Shown: piece by piece, positions 14,619 to 25,000 of the stretch
Layout of the letters: each line of letters starts with the position of its first letter
Position numbering within the stretch: the stretch's first letter is position 1
NCBI GenBank assembly: GCA_035352895.1
Contig: DAOPYN010000048.1
Span: forward strand, 1-30,289
Length of the DNA stretch: 30,289 nucleotides
Direction: 5' to 3'
Origin: UBA5070 sp035352895
GTDB taxonomy: Bacteria > Fibrobacterota > Fibrobacteria > UBA5070
Notes under the pieces: generated by a model
What the model saw: the letters and a program-made list of their open reading frames with translations, nothing else
Told to the model about the DNA's origin: nothing
Database searches by the model: none
Made by a program: the position numbers and the translations under genes

Positions 14619-17408
14619 TTAGGAATGTCCGTCCCGCCGCCATCCATGCCCTAGCCTCCCCATCGGGGGTGCCCGGAAGACCGGTTCGGAGGCTTCGAGG
14701 TGCATCCAGGCGAGGTTTAGCTCCCTGGGGTCGGGTGGCGCGGAGACCACCGCGACACCCCGGCCGATCACCACCGTGTCGGTCGCCGCGTTGCCTTCCA
14801 GGTCGAAGGCCGCCACGACGATGGAATTGACTCCGGAGCGCAATCCCACCGAGAGGGAATAGATGTCGCCCGTTGGAGCGACCTCCGTCCCGTTGATCAG
14901 GACGCGTTTCACGGCAACATTGTCCGTGACCTTCCAGGCCACCACGAGGGAAGCCATGGACGAATCCACCGTCCGGTTGGCCGTGCCGTTCTGGCGCACA
15001 AGCAGAGGGCGGGTCTGGTCGCGACGGCGCACCCTCACCGTGTCCACCTTGCGATTGCCATCGCGGTCCACCGCCAGAACGGGGATCCGGTTCACCCCGA
15101 TCGCCAAGGAGACCTGGCTCCGGTATTCCCCATCCGGATCGCGCGTGGCCGCCCCGTTGCCGATCCGCATGGTGTCGATCCTCGCCGGACTGGTGGCGAA
15201 GTAGGCCACTTCCACGACGGAATCCGCCTGGTTCACCACGGAATCGGCCAAGGTGGGCAGATCCCGGTACATGCGCAGACCCGCCGATGGCTCGCGCCGG
15301 ATCTCGATGGAATCCCACGCCACGTTCCCCGCGGCATCCATGGCCTTCGCCCGGATGATGTTCCGCCCCGTCGCCAAGGGAACCTGGCTGGCGAAGATCC
15401 CACCCTGGCCGGTCACCAGGGAATCGTCGATCCACACCGACTTCAGGAGGCGATCGTCGGAAACCCTCCAGCCCACCAGCACGGACGTCGTGTCGGCGGG
15501 AACGGTGCGGGAAACGGTCGCAGGCAGCACCCGCAGCACGGGCCCGACCGTATCCACCATGCGCGGCACATCCAGGTCCTTGCGGGAAACGTTGCCGGAG
15601 CGATCCTTCGCCTGGATCTCCACGCTTCGCCTGGCGGGATCGATCCGCCAGGCGCGGGAAAAGGTGTTCCCGATCCGATCGACCGCCCGATCGCCGATGC
15701 GAACCGAGTCCACGCTGTCGTTGTCGGTCACCACCCAGGTGGCCTCCACCAGGATGGAGTCGCCCTCGAACGCGAACCTGGCCGCCCCTGGAACGATCAC
15801 CGGAGCGATCGTGTCGGGACGCCTCTCCACCTGGACGGAGTCCCGGAACCGGAGGTCTCCCCGCCTGGCCACCACCACCACTTCCCGAGTCCCCACGATA
15901 CCGGACAGATCCAGGTCCCTCTGGTAGACGCCGTTGGGCAGACGCTGCGCCAAACGGCCATTGATCCACACGGAATCCACCTCGCCGCTGTCCTCCTGCC
16001 AACCCACCAACGCTTCGGTGGAATCGAAGGGAAGGATCCGATGCCGGCTTCCAGGCAAGGGAACCAGGGATGGCGCCGGTTGCCTGGCAAGGCGAGCCAC
16101 CTCCACGCGGTCCTCGATCCAGATTCCGTCCGCGGTCTTGGCGCGCAGATCCACGCTTACCTTAGATCCCGGTGCGGGCTCCACCCAGGTTCCCCAGACC
16201 CCCTTCACGGGCAAGACCAGGATCCCGTCGATCCACACCGAATCGAAACGCGCCGCATCCCCTTGCCATGCCACCCAGACCTTGGCGGAGTCGAAGGCGA
16301 CCGTACGTGCGCCCTCCCCCGCCACACGACCCATGCGCGCGGTGTCCGGCGCCGCCACCAGGAAGGTGTCGGTCCAGCCCGCCTGCCGCCCCTGGTCGTC
16401 GCGCACGCCCACCGTGCGCTGGTACTTCCCCGCCGCCACGGAAGGGAGTGCCCGCAGGGTCGCACGGCCGTCCAGTTCCAGGGAGGTATCCGCCCCACCC
16501 GGTTGAGGAAGCACCACCTGGAACCCGTCGGCCACCGCCCCCTGGAGGGTGCGGACCTCCGCGAAGGCCTCCACCTTCCCGGAAGCGTTCCAGTAGAACC
16601 GCCCCGCCATGCCCACGGCGGATCCACCGGAGCGCAGGACGGAAGCGATCGAGGACTTCCGCCGCACCACCAGCTCCCGGGGAAACAGGACCGCCGAATC
16701 CTGCGATGTCAGGACATGTCGTGCCACGCGCCCCACCACCACGTCCTTCCAGGCTTTCGCGGTCCAGCCGAAGAACGCATCCTGGATCTGGGCGTTGAAG
16801 GAGCGTCCGCGGCGGGCCAGCTCGCGGCAGATTTCGTCAACCAAGGCGATCGAATCCATCCCCGTCGGTCGGATTCCGCCAATGTCCGGGCACATCGCAT
16901 CCTTGGAGAGAAGGCATTCCGCGTACACCCGGCGCACACCGGCGGCATCGTCCGTGTACGCCTTGGGGTCGGCCTGGTTCTTCGCCCGATGCGACACCAG
17001 GATGTCGCGAGCCAACTGGTCACGGGCCACGGAGCCCGCCACCAGTTCCGGCCCCGATCCCGCATAGGGCAGCACCGCGGTGCGAAGTCCATGGCGCCAG
17101 AGCGAAAGCATCACCGTATCGCGCCCCAGCGGTCTCGGAAGATCCACCGGCACGGCGAACCGTTCGGGATGATCGGCTTCGGCGATGGCCCGCGCGGCGC
17201 CACCCTCCCCGCCCACCTGCCAAACAGCGGAATCCGGTCGCAACGCCGGCGCAGCCTCCTGAAACCGGAGCACGGTGGCGGTCGGAGCCAGGGGCTCGGA
17301 TTCGGTGTTTTGGCAGGACACCAGCGCGAGGGCTGCCGCCCCCAGCAATCCCGCGTGGCGGGATCCGTTGGGCTTGATTCGGACGCTCGAAAGAAAAGGA
17401 GAGATCAT
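14619..17408 (-). CDS. Large lipoprotein with about six Ig-like beta-sandwich repeats
   Basis: This 929-residue exported protein has lipobox LVS|C at C32 after a basic N-terminus and hydrophobic core. Residues about 50-340 form a unique region with Cys pairs (AECLLSKDAMC) and an AVGMAGRFYW segment. From about residue 365 there are six tandem units of roughly 75-95 residues, each with a strand ending in VxWxxxD, a xxVWIDG/RIGD turn, a central G(V/I)NxI strand and a D(R/A)xGN...DxVxVRR end. This resembles Ig-like or cadherin-like domains of surface and adhesion proteins. No catalytic domain is visible. The ATG at 17408 is preferred to an upstream ATG because it gives the signal peptide. Role unknown; adhesion or a structural stalk is plausible. 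Confidence 0.72.
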   Translation of the reverse strand: MISPFLSSVRIKPNGSRHAGLLGAAALALVSCQNTESEPLAPTATVLRFQEAAPALRPDSAVWQVGGEGGAARAIAEADHPERFAVPVDLPRPLGRDTVMLSLWRHGLRTAVLPYAGSGPELVAGSVARDQLARDILVSHRAKNQADPKAYTDDAAGVRRVYAECLLSKDAMCPDIGGIRPTGMDSIALVDEICRELARRGRSFNAQIQDAFFGWTAKAWKDVVVGRVARHVLTSQDSAVLFPRELVVRRKSSIASVLRSGGSAVGMAGRFYWNASGKVEAFAEVRTLQGAVADGFQVVLPQPGGADTSLELDGRATLRALPSVAAGKYQRTVGVRDDQGRQAGWTDTFLVAAPDTARMGRVAGEGARTVAFDSAKVWVAWQGDAARFDSVWIDGILVLPVKGVWGTWVEPAPGSKVSVDLRAKTADGIWIEDRVEVARLARQPAPSLVPLPGSRHRILPFDSTEALVGWQEDSGEVDSVWINGRLAQRLPNGVYQRDLDLSGIVGTREVVVVARRGDLRFRDSVQVERRPDTIAPVIVPGAARFAFEGDSILVEATWVVTDNDSVDSVRIGDRAVDRIGNTFSRAWRIDPARRSVEIQAKDRSGNVSRKDLDVPRMVDTVGPVLRVLPATVSRTVPADTTSVLVGWRVSDDRLLKSVWIDDSLVTGQGGIFASQVPLATGRNIIRAKAMDAAGNVAWDSIEIRREPSAGLRMYRDLPTLADSVVNQADSVVEVAYFATSPARIDTMRIGNGAATRDPDGEYRSQVSLAIGVNRIPVLAVDRDGNRKVDTVRVRRRDQTRPLLVRQNGTANRTVDSSMASLVVAWKVTDNVAVKRVLINGTEVAPTGDIYSLSVGLRSGVNSIVVAAFDLEGNAATDTVVIGRGVAVVSAPPDPRELNLAWMHLEASEPVFRAPPMGRLGHGWRRDGHS

Positions 17409-17510
17409 TCCATCCAAAGTAGGGAGAAGCCTCCGCTCCCCCAATCGGATCGTTGGTGGAGCCCCTTCTCGATGGACACCACTGGACTCCACTGGAGCCC
17501 TTGGTTCACT
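17409..17510 (-). terminator. Intergenic stretch with hairpin after glgE
   Basis: Between the glgE stop and the lipoprotein start lies a minus-strand hairpin GGGCTCC-AGT-GGAGTCC (17500-17484, 7-bp stem with one G-T pair). It begins 10 nt after the glgE stop and could end the glgP-glgE transcript, but no T-tract follows. The motif CCACTGGA occurs twice in tandem in this stretch. No convincing promoter was seen for the lipoprotein gene. Confidence 0.3.
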
Positions 17511-19349
17511 CTATCCGATCTTCAGGACGTGGGCCGGGCAGATGGCCGGATCCAACCGCACCCAGTTGGAACCGGCGTTCCATGTCCATCGCTCCCTGGT
17601 CACCAGATCGGTCACCGGGTATGGCGCCCAGGAGATTCCCAGGTCGCTCCACGGAGGATCGATGAAGCCCTCGCGAGGCCGGGTGGGGTCGCAGTTGACC
17701 ACGCACAGGAGCCGGTCGTTGCCCAGGACACGCACGAAGGCCAGGAGTTCCGGATCGGTGCAGTCCAGGAAGCGGATGTTGTGGCTCTCCTGCAAGGCCG
17801 GATGGTTGTTGCGGATCTCGTTGAGGGTCCGGATCCAGTCCTTGATGTGTCCGGGGCGGTTCCAGTCCCATGCGTGGTACTGGTACTTCTCGGAGTTCAG
17901 GTATTCTTCCTTGCCCGGCACCGGAGTGGCTTCGCACAGTTCCCAGCCGTTGTACATCCCCCAGCTGGGCGAAAGCAGCGTCGCCAGGGCGGTGCGGACA
18001 AGGAAGGCGGGCCGGCCATGGTCCTGGCAGTGGTGGGGATTGATGTCGGGGGTGTTCGTGAAGAAGTTCCCGCGCATGTATTCGCGTTCGGGAAGACCTG
18101 TGATCTCTTCCACGTAGTCGCGAAGCTCGGCGGCCTTCTCGCGCCACACGAAGTAGGTGTAGCTCTGCTGGAACCCGAGCTTGGCCAGTCGCTTCATGAG
18201 CTTGGGACGGGTGAACGCCTCGGACAGGAACACGGCGTCGGGGCAGCGCTTCTTCACTTCGCGGATGAGCCACTGCCACAGGCCGAAGGGCTTGGTGTGG
18301 GGGTTGTCCACCCGGAAGATGCGGATGCCCTTCTCGATCCAGAACAGGTGGATGCGGAGGATCTCGCGCCACATCGCTTCGGCGTCGGGGCCGTAGTAGT
18401 GGAACGCGTAGATGTCCTCGTACTTCTTGGGAGGGTTCTCGGCGTACTTGATGGTGCCGTCTGCTTCGCGGTAGAACCAGTCGGGGTGGTCCTTCGCGTA
18501 GGGGTGGTCCGGGCTCGCGTTCAGAGCGATGTCCAGGGCCACCTGCATGCCGTGGTGGTGGCAGGCGGCGATGAACCGTTCGAAATCCTCCATGGTTCCC
18601 AGGTCGGGATCCACGGCATCGTGCCCGCCGTGCTCGTTGCCGATCGCGTAGGGGCAGCCCGGCTCTCCCGGCTGTGCCTTCAGGCTGTTGTTCTTTCCCT
18701 TGCGGTTGGTCTTCCCGATGGGATGCACCGGCGGCAGGTACAGGACCTGGAAGCCCATGGAGGCGATCTCGGGAAGCCGCGCGATGCAATCGTCCCAGCT
18801 GGCGGACTTGTTGGGATCCGTCCCTTGCGAGCGCGGCCACATTTCGTACCAGGCGCCGAACCGCGCGATCACCGGATCCACCACCACGTCGTAGATGGGC
18901 GATGCGGATTCAAGCTGGGTCTTGTCCCAGGTGCCACCCACGCGGAACTCGAAGAGTCCCACTTCGGAAAGCGTCACCGATCCCAGATAGCGGTCGTTGT
19001 CGCCCTTTTCCAACGGAAACCGGGACCACTCGCCGCCTTCGCGGCGCCACTCGAACCAGCACGAATACGTCTCGTGGCCGTAGAGCCAGATGTCGGCGGA
19101 CACCTCCAGGACGTCGCCGACCTCGCGTTTGGCCGGAAAGTATCCACCATCCACCGAGGGCTGCACGTTCTCGAAGACGAACGACGAGGCCTCGGGGGCG
19201 ATGGGTTCCGTCTCACCGATTGCAAGAAGCCCGGAGGCCCCCCGCGAAGCCGCTCCCGCGGCAGCCTTGGGAGGCTTGCCCGACGGGAGGTTCTGGGATT
19301 TCGCCTTGGACGTATTGGCGGCGGACGGCGTGGACTTCGCCTGGGGCAT
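17511..19349 (-). CDS. glgE: Alpha-1,4-glucan:maltose-1-phosphate maltosyltransferase
   Basis: This 612-residue GH13 enzyme transfers maltosyl units from maltose 1-phosphate to the non-reducing end of alpha-1,4-glucan. It shows the GlgE-type N-terminal beta domain (about 65-160) and the hallmark GFQVLYLPPVHPIGKTNRKG. Expected active-site residues are the nucleophile D348 (FRVDNPHTKP), acid/base E377 (FLSEAFTRP) and transition-state Asp D435 (NTPDI); the 29- and 58-residue spacings fit GlgE. The start at 19349 has GAGGA eight bases upstream. The first 45 residues are a Lys/Ala/Ser/Pro-rich extension, likely disordered. It follows glgP by 47 bp. TreS and maltokinase, which make its substrate in the classical pathway, are not in the window. 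Confidence 0.93.
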   Translation of the reverse strand: MPQAKSTPSAANTSKAKSQNLPSGKPPKAAAGAASRGASGLLAIGETEPIAPEASSFVFENVQPSVDGGYFPAKREVGDVLEVSADIWLYGHETYSCWFEWRREGGEWSRFPLEKGDNDRYLGSVTLSEVGLFEFRVGGTWDKTQLESASPIYDVVVDPVIARFGAWYEMWPRSQGTDPNKSASWDDCIARLPEIASMGFQVLYLPPVHPIGKTNRKGKNNSLKAQPGEPGCPYAIGNEHGGHDAVDPDLGTMEDFERFIAACHHHGMQVALDIALNASPDHPYAKDHPDWFYREADGTIKYAENPPKKYEDIYAFHYYGPDAEAMWREILRIHLFWIEKGIRIFRVDNPHTKPFGLWQWLIREVKKRCPDAVFLSEAFTRPKLMKRLAKLGFQQSYTYFVWREKAAELRDYVEEITGLPEREYMRGNFFTNTPDINPHHCQDHGRPAFLVRTALATLLSPSWGMYNGWELCEATPVPGKEEYLNSEKYQYHAWDWNRPGHIKDWIRTLNEIRNNHPALQESHNIRFLDCTDPELLAFVRVLGNDRLLCVVNCDPTRPREGFIDPPWSDLGISWAPYPVTDLVTRERWTWNAGSNWVRLDPAICPAHVLKIG

Positions 19350-19396
19350 CGTGGTGTTCCTCGTGGACGATGGGAAGCAGCGAAGATAGGATCTTG

Positions 19397-21916
19397 TCAG
19401 CCGGCCTTGCGGCCGATCGGCTCGACTCCCCAAATGTCCTTGGCGTACTCCTCGATGGTGCGGTCGGAGCTGAACTTGCCCATGCGCGCCGTGTTGAGGA
19501 TGCTGCGCCGGATCCAGGACTTCTCGTCCTTGAACGCCTTGGACGCGTCCTCCTGGGCCCGGACGTAGTCGGCGAAGTCGGCGGCCAGGAAATAGGTGTC
19601 CTTGCCGCGCAGGTGTTCGGTGATGGGCGCGAAGAGATCGGGCTTCTCGGGCGAGAAGAATCCCTTCTCGATGAGTTCGATCACCGCCCGCAGATCGTCG
19701 TTGGCCTCGATGAACTCGTTGGGCTTGTAGCCCTTGGCCTTGAGCGCGGCGACCTCCTCGGTCTTCATGCCGAACATCACGCAGTTCTCTTCGCCCACTT
19801 CCTCGGCGATCTCGATGTTCGCTCCGTCCCAGGTGCCGATGGTGAGCGCGCCGTTGAGGGACAGCTTCATGTTGCCCGTGCCCGAAGCCTCCAGGCCGGC
19901 GGTGGAGATCTGCTCGGAAAGGTCCGCGGCGGGGATGATCTTCTCCGCGAGGCTCACGCGGTAGTTGGCAAGGAAGAGCATCTTCAGCTTGTCGCCCACG
20001 TCCGGATCGGTGTTGACCACGGTGGCCACCGAATTGATCAGGCGGATGATGAGCTTGGCCATGGCGTAGCCGGGAGCCGCCTTGGCGCCGAAGAGCACCA
20101 CGCGCGGCGTGAAATCGGCCTTGGGGTTTGCCTTGATCTTGCGGTAGAGGTGGATCACGTGCAGGAGGTTCAGGAGCTGTCGCTTGTACTCGTGCAGGCG
20201 CTTGATCTGCACGTCGAAGAGCGCATCCGGATTGAGCCGCACGCCGTTCTCGCGCATGACGTAATCCGCCAACCGCTCCTTGGCCTCGCGCTTGACGGCC
20301 TTCCATCGCTTCTGGAAGGCGGCGTCGTCGGCGAAGGCTTCCAGCGCCTTGAGCCTGTCCAGCTTGGTTTCCCAGCCGGAGCCGATCTTCTCGGTGATGA
20401 GCTCGGAAAGGGCCGTGTTGCACTTGGCCAGCCACCGGCGCGGCGTGATGCCGTTGGTCTTGTTGTTGAACTTGCCCGGGAAGAATTCGTAGAAGTCCAC
20501 CAGGACGCTCTTCTTCAGGAGCTCCGAATGGAGCGCCGCCACGCCGTTGACGCTGTGGGCGCCCACCACGCACAGGTGCGCCATGCGGATCTTGCGCACG
20601 CCGTCCTCGTCGATGATGCTCATGCGGCGCAGACGATCGGTGTCTCCCGGATAGCGGAAGGCCACCTGGCGCAGGAAGCGGAAGTTGATCTCGTAGATGA
20701 TCTGCAGGTGGCGGGGAAGGAGCTTCCCGAACATGTCCACCGGCCACTTTTCCAGAGCCTCCGGAAGGAGGGTGTGGTTGGTGTAGGCGAAGATCCGGGT
20801 GGTGATGGACCATGCCTCGTCCCAGCCGATCCCGTGGTCGTCCATCAGGATCCGCATGAGCTCGGGAATGGCCACCGCGGGATGCGTGTCGTTGAGCTGG
20901 ATCACCGCCTTGTCGGCGAGGTTGCGCAGGCTCTGGTGGTGCTTGAGGTGGCGGCGGATCACATCGTGGATGCCGGCCGCGCAGAAGAAGTACTGCTGCT
21001 TGAGGCGCAATTCCTGTCCGGCCGTCACGCTGTCGTTGGGATAGAGGACCTTGGAGATGGTCTCCGAATCGTTCTTGGCCAGCGACGCGCGCACGTAGTC
21101 GCCGTCGTTGAAGAACTGCAGATCGAAATCGTCGGTGGCCTTGGCCGACCACAACCGCAGGTTGTTCACCACGCCGTTCTTGAATCCGGGAACGGGGGTG
21201 TCGTAGGGGGTGGCCATGATCTTCTCGGTGTCCACCCACGAGAACTGGGTCTTGCCGTTGCGGTCGGTGCGGCTTTCCACCTTGCCGTAGAAGTACACCG
21301 GAACCGCGTTCTCGGGACGCGGGATCTCCCAAGGATTGGAGAGGTACAGCCAGTTGTCGGGCTCCTCGACCTGGCAGCCATCCACGATCTTCTGCCGGAA
21401 GATCCCGTACTCGTAGCGGATTCCACAACCGTAGGCGGGCAGGCGCAAGGTCGCGCACGAATCCAGGAAGCACGCGGCCAATCGTCCCAGGCCACCGTTG
21501 CCCAATCCCGCATCCTGCTCCATTTCGCGCAGATCCTCGTAGGAAAGGGCCAGCTGGTCCAGGGACTCGCGCACGGCCTCTTCCAACCCCAGGTTGAGCA
21601 CGGAGTTGCCCAAGGCACGCCCCATCAGGAATTCCAGCGAGAAGTAGTACACCCGCTTGACATCCTGGTTGTAGTACGACTGCTGCGTGCTGATCCAATT
21701 CTCCACCAGGCGATCGCGCACCGCCCAGGCAAGCGAAAGATACCGGTCGTTCTCGGTGGCGGTGTAGCGGTCGCGGGCCAGGGAAAGCCGTAGATGGTAG
21801 TTGAAGGACTTGCGGATGTCCTCGGCGGTGGTGCCCACCAGATCTTCCACGTCTTCCAATACCTGCGCCTTCGTGCTGGGGATGGGGCTCGACGACGCCT
21901 TCTTTTCCTTGGCCAT
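19397..21916 (-). CDS. glgP: Glycogen/alpha-glucan phosphorylase
   Basis: This 839-residue GT35 enzyme releases glucose 1-phosphate from alpha-1,4-glucan chains using inorganic phosphate and a PLP cofactor. Family motifs are intact: YYFSLEFLMGRALGNS, GLGNGGLGRLAACFLDS, PAYGCGIRYEYG, QLNDTHPAVAIPELMR, NGITPRRWL, FDVQIKRLHEYKRQ and EASGTGNMKLSLNGA, in which K684 should carry PLP. The length is normal. The ATG at 21916 follows a strong GGAGAGGA; upstream in-frame codons are not coding. It heads a two-gene unit with glgE, so storage glucan breakdown and extension are probably expressed together. Confidence 0.97.
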   Translation of the reverse strand: MAKEKKASSSPIPSTKAQVLEDVEDLVGTTAEDIRKSFNYHLRLSLARDRYTATENDRYLSLAWAVRDRLVENWISTQQSYYNQDVKRVYYFSLEFLMGRALGNSVLNLGLEEAVRESLDQLALSYEDLREMEQDAGLGNGGLGRLAACFLDSCATLRLPAYGCGIRYEYGIFRQKIVDGCQVEEPDNWLYLSNPWEIPRPENAVPVYFYGKVESRTDRNGKTQFSWVDTEKIMATPYDTPVPGFKNGVVNNLRLWSAKATDDFDLQFFNDGDYVRASLAKNDSETISKVLYPNDSVTAGQELRLKQQYFFCAAGIHDVIRRHLKHHQSLRNLADKAVIQLNDTHPAVAIPELMRILMDDHGIGWDEAWSITTRIFAYTNHTLLPEALEKWPVDMFGKLLPRHLQIIYEINFRFLRQVAFRYPGDTDRLRRMSIIDEDGVRKIRMAHLCVVGAHSVNGVAALHSELLKKSVLVDFYEFFPGKFNNKTNGITPRRWLAKCNTALSELITEKIGSGWETKLDRLKALEAFADDAAFQKRWKAVKREAKERLADYVMRENGVRLNPDALFDVQIKRLHEYKRQLLNLLHVIHLYRKIKANPKADFTPRVVLFGAKAAPGYAMAKLIIRLINSVATVVNTDPDVGDKLKMLFLANYRVSLAEKIIPAADLSEQISTAGLEASGTGNMKLSLNGALTIGTWDGANIEIAEEVGEENCVMFGMKTEEVAALKAKGYKPNEFIEANDDLRAVIELIEKGFFSPEKPDLFAPITEHLRGKDTYFLAADFADYVRAQEDASKAFKDEKSWIRRSILNTARMGKFSSDRTIEEYAKDIWGVEPIGRKAG

Positions 21917-22024
21917 GATGGGTCCTCTCCAATGGGGGGTCTGGTTTGGTGCGGAACGTCCCTGGAAGCGTAACAAATCCGGTCTTGGGATGCCGCAACG
22001 AAAAATCGGCTGACGAGACCAAGA

Positions 22025-22059
22025 AACAAAAAACCCGCCAGGGTAGGCCCCGGCGGGTT
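22025..22059 (-). terminator. Rho-independent terminator of the GH51-like operon
   Basis: On the minus strand AACCCGCC ... GGCGGGTT forms an 8-bp stem, extended inward by GGG/CCC pairing around a short loop, followed at once by TTTTTTGTTTC. It lies about 28 bp past the stop of the GH51-like gene and separates it from glgP. Confidence 0.92.
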
Positions 22060-22086
22060 GCTGTCAAATTCCGTTCCGACTGCCGT

Positions 22087-25000
22087 TTATTGGAAGCGGA
22101 TCGTCACGATCGAGTACTTGGGCACGGTGATCACGTCGCCGTCCTTGAGCATCTTCTTCTCCGGCTTGGGTCCGGACTGATCGAAGAGCGCACCGGTGGC
22201 TTCGGTGGTCTTCAGGCCGCCCGAGTTCTCCTTGGTGAGCACTTCCACGATCGCCTCACCCTTCAGTCCCGGGACCTTCAAGGTGGTCTTGAAGTCGGTT
22301 TCCGGGCTCTTGTTGACGAACACGATGGAGGTCTTGCCGTTGGCGCGCTTGGACATCCAGGACTGGAGCGGATCCTGGTCGCTCTTGCCTTCCAGCAGAG
22401 TTCCGGTCAGGGCGTTGGCCATCAGGCGCATCGCCCAGTAGGACGGACGCTTGAAGTTGAGCCCTTGCGGGTCGGACGAGGTGGACAGCACGCCATAGCA
22501 ACCCATGCGCTTGTCGCGGCCGTTGTACAAGGCCCACAGGTTGGCGATCTGGATGGGGCTTTCCGCCAGGTGGCCCAGATAGTCGGCGATGAACAGTCCG
22601 TTGACGTGGCTCAGGATCTGGGGCCCGGGGTTGAAGTCCACCGAGTTCCATTCCGTCAGCCAGATGTCGTACTTCTTGCCCTTGACTCCGTACTCGTCCA
22701 CCTGCTTGCGGACTTCCTTCATCAGGACGTCCGATTCCTGCGAGACGGCCAGCAGGCCCTCGTCGTTCTCGGAACCGGTCCCCTGGGCGTAGTGGTGCAC
22801 GTTCACGCCATCGGCGAGATCGGCCACTTCCTTGAAGACAGTCTTGTTCCAGCCGCCGCCCAGCATCCAGACCACGGTGATCTTGATGGAGGGATCCACG
22901 GCCTTCATCGCCTTGATGTAGGCCTTGCACTGTTCGGCATAGGCGACGCCGCCGTCCTTGCCCCACTTCTCGTAGTACTTGTGCCAGTTGCCGTAGACCT
23001 CGTTGCCGAGCTCCCAGTACTGGACCTTGGGACCGGACCGCTTCTTGTTCACGTACTCCACCCACTTGGCGGCGCGCTCGGGCGAACCGTCGCCGATGTT
23101 GGCGGTGAACATGGGCTTGCAGTTGATCTTTCCGCACCAGTCGAGGAATTCGTCGGTGTCGACGTTGAAGTCCTTGTCGCGGATCGTCTTTTCCCAGTCT
23201 TCCTCGTCGGAGCGAAGTCCACCGGGATAGCGCACCACGCCCAGGTTCATGGGCTTCTGGACCTCCACGGAAGCGGCATCCATCAGTTCCGGAGCCCAGA
23301 GACCCACGTTGATGCCGTAGATATCCGGGATCGTCTGGATGGACTTGGAAAGGTTGCCCTTGAACACCGCAGGCATGGTGGATGCGGCCTTGGCCTTCTC
23401 CAGCACGCGCAGGTTGGTGGCCTCGATCTGGGCCAGCGAGAAGGTTCCCGCCACCTCGCCGCCAGGCTTGAAGCCCAGCTGGTAGATGCCGTCCAGGTCA
23501 AGCAGGTTGTTCTGCTTGGCATCGGGTGGCTGGTAGTAGGGGAACTTCATGAAGGCGCGGAAGGGCACCAGGATCTGGTTCCAGCCTTTGCCCGCACCCA
23601 CCTTGGTGATGAAGAATTCCTTGTCGCGATCCTGGATGGTCACGTCGAAGGACTGGTAGGGCTTCTCCGTGTAGAGCCAGATCAGGAGTCCGTAGTGCTT
23701 GGAGAAGTCGTAGTTGATCCCGGGTGCTCCATCGCGGGTGAGCATGAAGTCGTACCAGTCGCCGGGCTTGAAGTCCACCTTGATGGCCTTGCCCTTGATG
23801 GCGGCGGGCGCTCCCTTGGGAAGAGCGGTGATCTCGTGCTTGATGTCGGCGGTGGTGCCATGCTGGCTGTTCCAGCCCGCTTCCCACTTGGTGAAATCGG
23901 TCACCAGGAAGTTGGGGGCATCGGACTTGAACGCGTCCCAGTAGGCGTCCGGATCGAAGATGCCCTTGGCGGTCTTGTTGATCTGGAGCTGGTCCACGTA
24001 GAAGATCACCGGCTTGCCGGCCGCGGGCTTGTTCTCGTCGCGCCCGATGGAGAAGCGCATCTCCTGGATCTTGCTCCAATCCATCTTGCGCGAGATTTCG
24101 CGGCTCTGCTTGGCATCCCAATACACGCCGTCGTCGATGAAGGCCTTGAGGGGGATCTTCACATGGACCCACTCGTTGTCCTTCCAGACGGTGTAGCCGT
24201 CGCCCACCACCTTGGTCTGCACCTTGATCTCGTTGCCGTTGGCATCGCGACCCTGGTTGTCCATGAGGCCCACGTAGAACTTCTTGGAATCCGGTCCGGC
24301 CTTGATCCAGAAGCTCACGCTGCCGGTCTTGCGGAAGGAAGTCAGGTCCATGAAGTTGTTCGCGCCCAGCGACACGTTGATGCCGGACCAGTCGTTGTCG
24401 AAGTAGAGTCCCCACACGCCGGAATTGCCCGGGGTGTTGGAGGGAACCACCTTCTGGGTGGTCTTCCCACCGTAGACGTAGGGCCAGCCACCGTTGGGGT
24501 AGTCGTCCTGGAAGAAGGCTCCGAGGACATCGTCCTCCGACTTCAGCTGGGCGGAAGTGGGGCCGTCCACGGACTTGTCCATGTCCAGCCAGTCACCCGC
24601 AGCGGCGGCGTCTCCACCGGCGGCTTCCGAAACGGCATTGGCCCAGATCTGGACGTTGTCAATGTCGATTTCGCACTCGGGCTGGTCGCCCTTGTTGGAC
24701 ATGATGCGGAATTCCTGGACGTTGTCCCACTGGAACGGCCAAGGCTTCTCGATGCCGCGGGCGGCATCCCAGGCCACACCACGCTTGCCCAGGTCGCGCA
24801 GCGGAACCACGAAGGTGGTCCACTCGCCCTTCTTGATGGTGCCGTACTTGTCCAGCTTCAAGCGGACCACCGACTTCCAGCCGTCCGACTTCTCGTCGTC
24901 GCCGATGCCGAAGGTGACCAGCTCGCCGCCGTTCTTGCCGCGCAGCTGGAACACCAACGCGCCGGTCTTCAGGTACGGAGTGAGATCGAAGGCCATGTTC

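Noticed and set aside
16041..19568. Very long plus-strand open frame (over 1,100 codons) antisense to the lipoprotein and glgE
   Set aside because: It mirrors the third-position GC bias of the minus-strand genes, has no family motif and is rich in His, Gln and Arg as antisense frames are.
17511..22067. Continuous open frame suggesting a giant glgP-glgE fusion
   Set aside because: glgP is encoded in a different frame; the upstream part of the glgE frame is a shadow without motifs, and glgE has its own start with a Shine-Dalgarno.
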